64,000 nt of DNA from DATEDA01 sp963789885. GTDB lineage: Bacteria > Pseudomonadota > Gammaproteobacteria > Burkholderiales > SG8-39. Positions 32,756 to 40,368 of this stretch are shown here, piece by piece. The stretch is taken from assembly GCA_963789885.1 (NCBI GenBank), contig CAWBNB010000033.1, positions 248,001 to 312,000 of the forward strand. The letters run 5' to 3'. The position numbers were made by a program, and so were the translations under genes. Position 1 is the stretch's first letter, and each line of letters opens with the position of its first letter. Under the pieces are notes generated by a model. It saw only the letters and a program-made list of their open reading frames with translations, made no database searches and was not told the DNA's origin.

Positions 32756-34755
32756 ACCGCGAGGATCATCAGCAGCACGACGAGCGCGCCGAACACCAGG
32801 GTCAGGTACGCGCGGATCGTCAGGAACTGCACCTTGTTCAGGCGCTCGGCGACGAACCTCACGAGGCGCGCGGTCGGCTCGTAGAGGGCGTCCCAAAGCA
32901 CGTCGCGCAGCTCGACGTGGAGCCGCGCGGCCCGGGCGTCTCCTGGTGCCGGCATGCTCACCTCCTCGCGTGCGCGGAAGACGACGGTACCGAACACTCG
33001 GCGGATGGGCTGGGTGAAGCTGCCGGCGGTGTACTGCGTGACCGGAGTCGCATCCGGAAACCCGCAATCCCACGGCGCGGACCGCCGCGTTGCGGCCGAC
33101 GCCCATCGATGGATCACGTAGGTCGCGAACCACGCCGAGAACGCGATGAAGCCGAACAGCAGCAGGCCGTTGTAGGAGCTGCGGCTCTCGGCGATCGGCA
33201 CGATCGTCAGCCAGCTGAGCTGCCCCTGCGGCGGCATGCGCGCGCCTACGAGCGCCTGCGTGACCGGCGCGAGCGCGTCGAGAAAATAGCCCGGCAAGAC
33301 GCCGGCGATCAGGCACAGCGCGACGAACACGAACATGGCGGCGAGGGAAAGCGGATCGGTCTCGGTCGCGTCCTGCGCGACCTGCGTGCGCGGTCGTCCG
33401 AGGAACGTCACGCCGAACGCCTTGACGAAACAGGCCGCCGCGAGCGCGGCCGACAGCGCGAGCATCGCGCCGATCGCGGGCACGAGAAACTTGAGCAGCC
33501 ACTGCGGCAGCGACGGGCTCAGGAGGATCGCCTGGAAGGTCAGCCACTCCGAGACGAACCCGTTGAACGGCGGGAGCGCGGAGATCGCCGCCGAGCCGAC
33601 GAGGAAGGCGAAGGCCGTGCGCGGCATCCGGTGGATGAGGCCGCCGAGGTGCTCCATGTCGCGCTCGCCGGTCGCGGTGAGCACCGCCCCGGCGCCGAAG
33701 AAGAGCAGGCTCTTGAACACCGAGTGGTTGAAGACGTGGAAGAGCGCTGCGGTGAGCGCGAGCGCGGCGGCGGAATCCATCTCGGCGGCCTGGAAAGCGA
33801 GTGCGAGGCCGAGCCCGATGAAGATGATTCCGATGTTCTCGACCGTGTGGTATGCGAGCAGGCGCTTGAGATCGTGCTGCATGAGCGCGTAGAGGACGCC
33901 CATCACCGCGGTCACCGCGCCGAGCGCCGGTACCAGCGCCCCCCACCACCAGGTCGGCGGCCCGAGGAGGTCGAACACGACGCGCACGAAGCCGTAGACC
34001 GCCACCTTGGTCATGACACCGCTCATCAGGGCGGAGACGTGGCTCGGCGCGGCCGGGTGGGCGAGCGGCAGCCACACGTGCAGCGGCACGAGGCCCGCCT
34101 TCGAGCCGGCGCCGATCAGCGCGAGCGCGAGCACGACGGCAGACACGCTCGCCGATGGCGCGGTATCGCGGATCGCGTCGAACGCGTATCCGCCGGTCGC
34201 GCCCGCCAAGAGACCGAAGGCGAGCAGCAGCGCGAGCGTGCCCAGGCTCGCCATCAGGAGGTAGATGTAGCCCGCCGCGGCGTTGCCGGGCCGGCGATGA
34301 TGCGCCATCACGAGCGCCCACGAGGAGAGCGACATGAACTCCCACGTGAAGAGGAACGCGAAGGCGTCGTCGGCGATGACGACCAGGTTCATCCCCGCCA
34401 GGAAGGCGGGGAAGAACGGCAGCACCCGCGCGGGTGCTTCCTCGTGCCGACCGTAGCCGAGACCGTACAGGCTCGCCGTCGCCCCGCCGAGGTTGACGAC
34501 CAGCAGGAAGAACGCCGCGAGGGGATCGAGGCGGAAATGCGCGCCGAGCCACGGCAGACCGACCGGCAGCGCAAGCGTCTCGGCGCCGCCGCCGGCGAGG
34601 AGGGACCATGCGGAGACCGACAGCGCGATCACGGTGGCGGCCAGGGCGACGCCGTAGACGATCGGGGTTGCCGCCGGCTTGCGGGCGAGCACGACCGCTG
34701 CGACGCTCGTGCCGAGCAGGACCGCCGAGCACCACAACAAGCCTTCCAGAGCCAT
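32746..34755 (-). CDS. Ehr cluster 2 HyfB-like antiporter subunit (NuoL-like)
   Basis: 669 residues, 15-16 helices, with the long C-terminal extension typical of HyfB. Motifs: FTWEFMSLSSWALVMAHHRR, GSKAGLVPLHVWLPLAHPAA (conserved lysine and histidine), HDLKRLLAYHTVENIGIIFI and the HyfB mark APWDCGFPDATPVTQYTAGS. It is the first structural gene of cluster 2, twelve bases downstream of the XRE-type regulator gene, so the regulator and complex are probably one operon. Confidence 0.88.
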   Translation of the reverse strand: MALEGLLWCSAVLLGTSVAAVVLARKPAATPIVYGVALAATVIALSVSAWSLLAGGGAETLALPVGLPWLGAHFRLDPLAAFFLLVVNLGGATASLYGLGYGRHEEAPARVLPFFPAFLAGMNLVVIADDAFAFLFTWEFMSLSSWALVMAHHRRPGNAAAGYIYLLMASLGTLALLLAFGLLAGATGGYAFDAIRDTAPSASVSAVVLALALIGAGSKAGLVPLHVWLPLAHPAAPSHVSALMSGVMTKVAVYGFVRVVFDLLGPPTWWWGALVPALGAVTAVMGVLYALMQHDLKRLLAYHTVENIGIIFIGLGLALAFQAAEMDSAAALALTAALFHVFNHSVFKSLLFFGAGAVLTATGERDMEHLGGLIHRMPRTAFAFLVGSAAISALPPFNGFVSEWLTFQAILLSPSLPQWLLKFLVPAIGAMLALSAALAAACFVKAFGVTFLGRPRTQVAQDATETDPLSLAAMFVFVALCLIAGVLPGYFLDALAPVTQALVGARMPPQGQLSWLTIVPIAESRSSYNGLLLFGFIAFSAWFATYVIHRWASAATRRSAPWDCGFPDATPVTQYTAGSFTQPIRRVFGTVVFRAREEVSMPAPGDARAARLHVELRDVLWDALYEPTARLVRFVAERLNKVQFLTIRAYLTLVFGALVVLLMILAVWN

Positions 34756-34767
34756 GGCGCGCCTAGC

Positions 34768-35049
34768 TCAGCCCGGGCGGGAGCGCGTCCGCGGTCCGGC
34801 CTCCTGCTGCCGCAGCCGCACCCCGCGCCCGCCGCGCTCGCTCACCGCGCCGTCGTTGATCAGCTCGACGCCCGCCCGCTCGAGCGCGCCGATCAGCTTC
34901 ATCAGCGACTCGACGTTGCCGCGGATCACGCCGTCGCTCCCCTCCATCCGCTGGATGGTGGGCAGCGACAGCCTGGACGCCTTCGCGAGCGCGCGCTGAT
35001 CCATGCCGAGGAGCGCGCGGGCGGCCCGGAGCTGCGCGGCGGTGATCAT
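34768..35049 (-). CDS. Small XRE/HTH-type regulator between the two Ehr operons
   Basis: 93 residues with an N-terminal helix-turn-helix: AQLRAARALLGMDQRALAKA followed by SRLSLPTIQRMEG, of the Cro/C1 (HTH_3) type. Then comes LMKLIGALERAGVELINDGA, a segment shared by many short XRE proteins, and a basic tail. It is immediately upstream of hyfB-2 and probably autoregulates that operon. An AT-rich region with a direct repeat lies upstream (35087-35105). Confidence 0.85.
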   Translation of the reverse strand: MITAAQLRAARALLGMDQRALAKASRLSLPTIQRMEGSDGVIRGNVESLMKLIGALERAGVELINDGAVSERGGRGVRLRQQEAGPRTRSRPG

Positions 35050-35157
35050 GTGCTGAGCCTGAGCTTCACGGTATCAAGCCAAGAAACTCAATCCTAGCGC
35101 TCAATTACTGACGCTTCAAATATCACCGGCCGTCCCCGGGCCCCCCGGGGGCGGCGG
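35050..35157 (-). promoter_or_regulatory. AT-rich promoter region with CTCAAT direct repeat
   Basis: The gap between the XRE gene and the cluster 1 small-subunit gene is markedly AT-rich. It holds two copies of CTCAAT at 35087-35092 and 35100-35105 (13-base period, plus-strand reading). On the minus strand they read ATTGAG, and TTGAG/TTGATA-like promoter elements lie beside them. It is a candidate promoter and operator for the XRE-hyfB operon; exact boxes are uncertain. Confidence 0.4.
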
Positions 35158-35676
35158 TCAGCCGCGTGCCCGGCCGGTGATCGCGGCGAGGATGCCCTGC
35201 ATGAGCGCCGTCGGCGTCGGCGGGCAGCCGGGCACGGCGACGTCGACCGGGATCACGTTCGCGACCCGGCCGCAGCTCGCGTAGCTCTCGCCGAAGACCC
35301 CGCCGGTGCAGCCGCAGTCGCCGACCGCGACGACGAGCTTCGGGTCGGGGACCGCGTCGTAGGTGCGACGGAGCGCGGTCTCCATGTTGCGCGACACCGG
35401 GCCGGTCACGAGCAGCAGGTCGGCGTGCCGCGGGCTCGCGACGAGCCGGATGCCGAGCCCCTCGAGGTTGTAGTGCGGGGTCGTCAGCATGTGGATCTCG
35501 AGCTCGCAGCCGTTGCACGAGCCCGCGTCGACGTGGCGGATCGCGAGCGAGCCGGCGAAGAGCGCGAGCACCTCGCTCTTCAGCCGCTGCTCGACGAGCC
35601 GCATCGACGGGTCGGGCCGCGGCGGCGGCTCGGTCACGATGCCGGTGACGGCGATCTGCCTGAGGAGCTTGAGCAT
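35158..35676 (-). CDS. Ehr cluster 1 small subunit (NuoB/HyfI-like)
   Basis: 172 residues, intact. All four proximal-cluster cysteine positions of the NuoB/HycG family are present: GSCNGCELEIHML (two), VGDCGCTGGVF and VPGCPPTPTALM. So a [4Fe-4S] cluster next to the large subunit is expected although the large subunit has no Ni-Fe site. It follows the large-subunit gene by five bases and is the last gene of cluster 1. Confidence 0.9.
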   Translation of the reverse strand: MLKLLRQIAVTGIVTEPPPRPDPSMRLVEQRLKSEVLALFAGSLAIRHVDAGSCNGCELEIHMLTTPHYNLEGLGIRLVASPRHADLLLVTGPVSRNMETALRRTYDAVPDPKLVVAVGDCGCTGGVFGESYASCGRVANVIPVDVAVPGCPPTPTALMQGILAAITGRARG

Positions 35677-35681
35677 GGCGG

Positions 35682-37256
35682 TTACAGGTCGTGGCCGCTG
35701 TACGAGAGGTTGAACGACTTGTTGATCAACGGGAAGTCGGGAACGATGTTGCCGATCACCGCGTGCTCGAGCGCGGGCCAGTTCTGCCAGGACGGGTCGT
35801 GCGCGTGGCAGCGCCGGATGAGGCCGTCGTCGGCCTCGAGCGCGATCACCACCTCCCCGCGCCAGCCCTCCACCCGGCCGAGGCCGCGCCCGGGGCCGCC
35901 GAGGGTGCTGAACGGGGTCGCAACCTCGCCGAGCGGCATGCGCTCGACGATCGCCTGCAGGAGCCGCAGCGACTCGAAGATCTCGTCGAACCGCACCGCG
36001 ACCCTCGCGGCCACGTCACCGGCGCCGTGCATCTTGATCGCCACACCGAGGCGATCGTACGGCTCGAGACCGGGTGCGACGCGCGCGTCGAGCGCGAGTC
36101 CGCTCGCGCGGGCCGCGAGCCCGACGACGCCGAACTGCCGCGCAAGCTCGGGGGCGAGCTGGCCGCAGGTGAGGAAGCGGTCCTGCAGCCCGGCGTGGTC
36201 GTCGTAGACGTCCCGCAGCGTCTGCACCTCGAGCGCGAGCCGGGCGCACTGCGCCGCAACCTCGTCGCCGCCGTGGCGTCCGATATTGCGCTCGACGCCG
36301 CCCGGGATGACGAAGTCCATCAGGTAGCGATGTCCGAACAGCGCGCCGTTGAGCCGCAGCCACTCCTCCTTCAGCCGCATGAACTGCGCGAGGCCGAACG
36401 CGAGCCCGCCGTCGTTGCCGAGGTAGCCGAGGTCGCCCAGGTGGTTTGCAACGCGCTCGCGCTCGAGCGCGAGCGCCCGCAGCCACAGCGCGCGCGGGGG
36501 CGGCGCGACGCCGGCAAGCCCCTCCACTGCCATCGCGTAGGCCCAGGCGTACGCGACCGTGCTGTCGCCGGAGACGCGCCCGGCGAGCGCGCCGCCGGCG
36601 ACGAGGTCGCGGCCCTCGAACAGCTTCTCGACCGCCTTGTGGGTGTAGCCGAGGCGCTCCTCGAGCCGCAGCACCTTCTCGCCGACAATCGAGAAGCGGA
36701 AATGGCCCGGCTCGATCGTGCCGGCGTGCACCGGCCCGACCGGGATCTCGTGCACGCCGTCGCCGGCGACCTGCACGAAGCGGTACTGCTCGATGTCGTT
36801 GCCGTACCAGTTGTCCAGGCCGAAGTCCCGCCGCAGCGGGTGGACGTCCGCCGGCCAGGCGGCGTGACGCAGCCACGGGCGCTGGTCGGCCGCGGTCGAA
36901 CGGATGCCGACGAGGTCGTAGGCGGCGCGCTGCATCCGGTTCGCGCAGGCGAACACGTCGGCGAGGTCCGGATACTGCGGCCGGGCGGCGGGGAGCGGCA
37001 CGGTGAGCCAGAGCGTCGCATCGTCCACGACGAGCGCGAGATGCACCGCGAATCCCGCGCCTCGATCGCGCTCGTCGGTCCCCCACAGCGCGGCGAGCCG
37101 CCCGCCCTTGGCGGCGACTCCGACCGCGATCTCGCGCAGCCGCTCGACGTCTGCGCGCGCGTGCCATGCGGGCACCGCGGCGGGGAGCGGCGTCGCCTCG
37201 AGGCGCAGTGACTCGAACGCGCTCGGCGGGCTCATGCTGCTCGCGCTTCCCTTCAT
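35682..37256 (-). CDS. Ehr cluster 1 large subunit (NuoCD/HyfG-like) lacking [NiFe] ligands
   Basis: 524 residues. NuoC-like N-terminal part (about 30-150, ending HPLRRDFGLDNWYGND), then IPVGPVHAGTIEPGHFRFSI (171-190), RLEERLGYTHKAVEKLF and RVSGDST (227-233) in place of RxCGxC. The C-terminus has HDPSWQNWPALEHAVIGN instead of DPCxxC and ends NKSFNLSYSGHDL. Clearly paralogous to the cluster 2 subunit, with the same ligand replacements. ATG 37256 overlaps the stop of the HyfF-like gene (ATGA). Confidence 0.9.
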   Translation of the reverse strand: MKGSASSMSPPSAFESLRLEATPLPAAVPAWHARADVERLREIAVGVAAKGGRLAALWGTDERDRGAGFAVHLALVVDDATLWLTVPLPAARPQYPDLADVFACANRMQRAAYDLVGIRSTAADQRPWLRHAAWPADVHPLRRDFGLDNWYGNDIEQYRFVQVAGDGVHEIPVGPVHAGTIEPGHFRFSIVGEKVLRLEERLGYTHKAVEKLFEGRDLVAGGALAGRVSGDSTVAYAWAYAMAVEGLAGVAPPPRALWLRALALERERVANHLGDLGYLGNDGGLAFGLAQFMRLKEEWLRLNGALFGHRYLMDFVIPGGVERNIGRHGGDEVAAQCARLALEVQTLRDVYDDHAGLQDRFLTCGQLAPELARQFGVVGLAARASGLALDARVAPGLEPYDRLGVAIKMHGAGDVAARVAVRFDEIFESLRLLQAIVERMPLGEVATPFSTLGGPGRGLGRVEGWRGEVVIALEADDGLIRRCHAHDPSWQNWPALEHAVIGNIVPDFPLINKSFNLSYSGHDL

Positions 37257-38740
37257 CCGATCAGCCGGGCGGCCTCGCGGTACCAGTCGGCGAGGTACGG
37301 CGGCATGTACAGCCCGAGCGTGAGCACGATCGCGTAGTGCGCGAACACCGGCAGGAGGGCCGGCTGGTGGGGCAGCCGGCCCGGCGGAAACTTCTCGCTC
37401 GGATCGCCGAACACCATCGGCTGGACCTTGCTCAGCACCGCGGCGAATGCGACGCCGAGCGCGAGCAGCAGTAACGGCGTCGCCCAGGGCTCCTGGCGCA
37501 TCGCGCTCGTCAGGATCAGGAACTCGGCTGCGAACACGCCGAACGGCGGCACCCCGAGGATCGCGACGGTGCCGATGATCAGCCCCCAGCCGATCGTCGG
37601 CCTCGTCCGCATGAGGCCGCGGATGTCCTCCATCACCTGGGTGCCAGTCTTCTGCGTCGCGTGGCCGACGGCGAAGAAGATCGCGCTCTTAGTGAGCGAG
37701 TGCACGGTCATGTGCAGGAGCCCGGCGAAGCTCGCCACCGGCCCGGCCATCCCGAACGCGAAGGTGATGAGCCCCATGTGCTCGATCGACGAGTAGGCGA
37801 AGAGCCGCTTGATGTCGCGCTGGCGGGAGAGGAAGAACGCCGCCACCACGACCGACGCGATGCCGAAGCCCATCATGAGCTGGCCCGCGAACGGCGTGCC
37901 GAGCGAGCCGTCGGCCAGCACCTTGCAGCGCACGAGGGCGTAGAGCGCCACGTTGAGAAGGAGCCCCGAGAGCACCGCCGACACCGGCGTGGGACCTTCG
38001 GCGTGCGCGTCCGGCAGCCAGTTGTGGAGCGGCACCAGCCCGACCTTGGTCCCGTAGCCGACGAGCAGGAAAACGAACGCGATCGAGAGCACCGTCGGCT
38101 CGAGTTGCGAGCGCACGCCGGCGAGGTGCGTCCAGAGCAGCGCGTCGATGCCGCTGCCGAGGAGCTTCTGCGAGGCCATGTAGAGCAGGATCGTGCCGAA
38201 CAGCGCCTGCGCGATCCCGACGCCGCACAGGATGAAGTACTTCCACGCCGCCTCGAGGCTCGCCGGCGTCCGGTAGAGGCTCACGAGCAGCACCGTCGTG
38301 AGCGTGGCCGCCTCGAGCGCGACCCACAGGATGCCCATGTTGTTCGTGAGCAGCGTCAGCAGCATCGTGAACACGAACAGCTGGTACATGCTGTGGTACA
38401 GGCGCAGCCGTGCGGCGCTGAGCCGGCCGTGGTCCTCCTCGATGCGCATGTAGGGCCGCGAGAATATCGACGTCGTCATCGCGACGAAGGCGGTCAGCGC
38501 GACCAGGAACACGTTCAGCGGGTCGACGAAGAACTGTTCCTGGAACGCGAGGATCGGCCCGCCGCGCACGACGCGCGCGGTCAGCGCTCCGGCCGCGACG
38601 AAGGTGGCGATCGAGAGCGCGACGTTCAGCTCGGCCGCCCAGCGCCGGTGGCCGGCGGCCGCGAGCGCGGCCCCGCCCGCAAGCGGGAACCCGAGGACGG
38701 CGAGGATCTCCCAGTTCAGCTCCATCGCCGCGCCGGTCAT
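37253..38740 (-). CDS. Ehr cluster 1 HyfF-like antiporter subunit
   Basis: 495 residues, about 14 helices. Motifs parallel the cluster 2 copy: WVALEAATLTTVLLVSLYRT, GYGTKVGLVPLHNWLPDAHA, KRLFAYSSIEHMGLITFAFG and LLHMTVHSLTKSAIFFAVGH. ATG 38740 overlaps the HyfE-like stop (ATGA); an internal ATG at 38725 is an alternative. Confidence 0.9.
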   Translation of the reverse strand: MTGAAMELNWEILAVLGFPLAGGAALAAAGHRRWAAELNVALSIATFVAAGALTARVVRGGPILAFQEQFFVDPLNVFLVALTAFVAMTTSIFSRPYMRIEEDHGRLSAARLRLYHSMYQLFVFTMLLTLLTNNMGILWVALEAATLTTVLLVSLYRTPASLEAAWKYFILCGVGIAQALFGTILLYMASQKLLGSGIDALLWTHLAGVRSQLEPTVLSIAFVFLLVGYGTKVGLVPLHNWLPDAHAEGPTPVSAVLSGLLLNVALYALVRCKVLADGSLGTPFAGQLMMGFGIASVVVAAFFLSRQRDIKRLFAYSSIEHMGLITFAFGMAGPVASFAGLLHMTVHSLTKSAIFFAVGHATQKTGTQVMEDIRGLMRTRPTIGWGLIIGTVAILGVPPFGVFAAEFLILTSAMRQEPWATPLLLLALGVAFAAVLSKVQPMVFGDPSEKFPPGRLPHQPALLPVFAHYAIVLTLGLYMPPYLADWYREAARLIG

Positions 38741-39411
38741 TCTTCCTTGAGCTTCTCCAGATGCCGGATGTCGAGCGAGTCGAACCGCTCCCGGATCTGG
38801 AAGAAGAACACGCCGAGGATGATCACGCCGACGAGCACGTCGAGCGCGATCCCCAGCTCGACCACCATCGGCATGCCGTAGGTCGCCGCCGTCGCGGCGA
38901 AGAAGAGGCTGTTCTCCATCGCCAGGAACCCGATCACCTGCGGCACCGCCTTCGAGCGGGTGATCATCATCAGGAACGCGAGCAGCACCGCCGCGAGCGC
39001 GATGCCGAGCGTGCCCCGCGTCACCGTGCCGGCGGCCTCGGACACCGGCTGTGCGAGGTTGAACGCGAGGATCACGAGCACGAGCCCGACCAGCATCGTC
39101 GTCGGGATGTTGATCAGCGTTTCGACGTCCCACTTCACGTTGAGCCTGCGGATCAGCCGGTGCAGGATCCATGGCAGCAGGAGCACCTTGAGCGCGAACG
39201 TCAGGCCCGCCGACCAGTACAGGTGCGTCTGCCCGGTCGCCCAGGCGACGAACGCGGTCGAGAGGCACAGCACGAACCCCTGCGCGGCGAAGAGGTCGAT
39301 CAGCGACAGGATCCGGCGCTGGCCGAGCATCGCGAACGACACGAGCAGCAGCACCGCCGCGAAGACGTTGATGATCTGGCCGACCAGCGCCGGCGTGAGG
39401 AGCGCCGTCAC
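38737..39411 (-). CDS. Ehr cluster 1 HyfE-like membrane subunit
   Basis: 224 residues, GTG start at 39411 overlapping the HyfC-like stop. Six to seven helices with QIINVFAAVLLLVSFAMLGQ, VPQVIGFLAMENSLFFAATA and the tail FFFQIRERFDSLDIRHLEKL, matching HyfE and the paralogue in cluster 2. Confidence 0.87.
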   Translation of the reverse strand: MTALLTPALVGQIINVFAAVLLLVSFAMLGQRRILSLIDLFAAQGFVLCLSTAFVAWATGQTHLYWSAGLTFALKVLLLPWILHRLIRRLNVKWDVETLINIPTTMLVGLVLVILAFNLAQPVSEAAGTVTRGTLGIALAAVLLAFLMMITRSKAVPQVIGFLAMENSLFFAATAATYGMPMVVELGIALDVLVGVIILGVFFFQIRERFDSLDIRHLEKLKEE

Positions 39412-40361
39412 GACGTCTCCAGGAAGGCGTGCAGCAGCAGCGCTAGGACGGCGAGCATGAACGCGGTGCCGAGGAACTCCGGTGCGCGGAAGATCCGCAT
39501 CTTCGCCGAGAGCGTCTCGATCAGCGCGAGCAGGAAACCGCCGATGGCGAGCTTGAGGGCGAGCGCCGGCAGCGCGAGCAGGAGACCGGTCGCATCGCCC
39601 CCTTGCGCGATCCCGAACGGGAAGAAGAGCGCGATGCCGATGCACGAGTAGACGAAGAGCTTGAGGCTCGCCGCCCACTCGACGAGCGCGAGGTGCCGCC
39701 CCGAGTACTCGAGGATCATCGCCTCGTGGATCATCGTCAGCTCGAGATGGGTCGCCGGGTTGTCGACCGGGATGCGCGCGTTCTCCGCGAGCGACACCAT
39801 CGTGAACGCCACGCCGGCGAAGGCGAGGCTCGGGTAGATCACGAGCTCGCGGTGCGAGAGCGTCTCGACGGTGGTCGCGAGCGAGGTCGTCTGGCTGATG
39901 AGGGAGGCGGTGAACAGCACCATCAGCAGCGCTGGCTCGGCCAGGAAGCCGACCATCATCTCGCGCCGCGCGCCGAGCGAGCCGAAGGCGGTGCCGATGT
40001 CCATCGCGGCGAGCGCGATCGCGACCCGCGCGAGCGCGAGGATGCCGACGAGCGCGATCGCGTCCGCCGCCGGCGCGTAGGGGAGATCGGTGCCGAGCGT
40101 CGGCACGATGGCGGCCGCCATGCACATCGCGCCGAAGAGCACGTACGGGACGACGCGAAAGAGGGGCGAGGCGCCGTTGGCGACGATCGCGTCCTTCGCG
40201 AACAGCCGCCGCAGCATCAGGTAGGGCCGCAGCACGCCCGGGCCGCTCTTGTTCTGCAGCCAGGCCCGGCACTGGTTCACCCAGCCGAGGAGAAGCGGCG
40301 CAAGGAGGATCGCGAGCACGAGCTCGGTGAGCTGGGCGACGGCGCCGGGCCACGAGATCAT
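39408..40361 (-). CDS. Ehr cluster 1 HyfC-like membrane subunit (NuoH family)
   Basis: 317 residues, eight helices. It has KSGPGVLRPYLMLRRLFAKD, ARREMMVGFLAEPALLMVLF and ENARIPVDNPATHLELTMIH followed by LEYSGRHLALVEWAASLK, the same landmarks as the cluster 2 copy. It begins seven bases after HyfB-1. Confidence 0.9.
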   Translation of the reverse strand: MISWPGAVAQLTELVLAILLAPLLLGWVNQCRAWLQNKSGPGVLRPYLMLRRLFAKDAIVANGASPLFRVVPYVLFGAMCMAAAIVPTLGTDLPYAPAADAIALVGILALARVAIALAAMDIGTAFGSLGARREMMVGFLAEPALLMVLFTASLISQTTSLATTVETLSHRELVIYPSLAFAGVAFTMVSLAENARIPVDNPATHLELTMIHEAMILEYSGRHLALVEWAASLKLFVYSCIGIALFFPFGIAQGGDATGLLLALPALALKLAIGGFLLALIETLSAKMRIFRAPEFLGTAFMLAVLALLLHAFLETS

Positions 40362-40368
40362 GCGCGCC

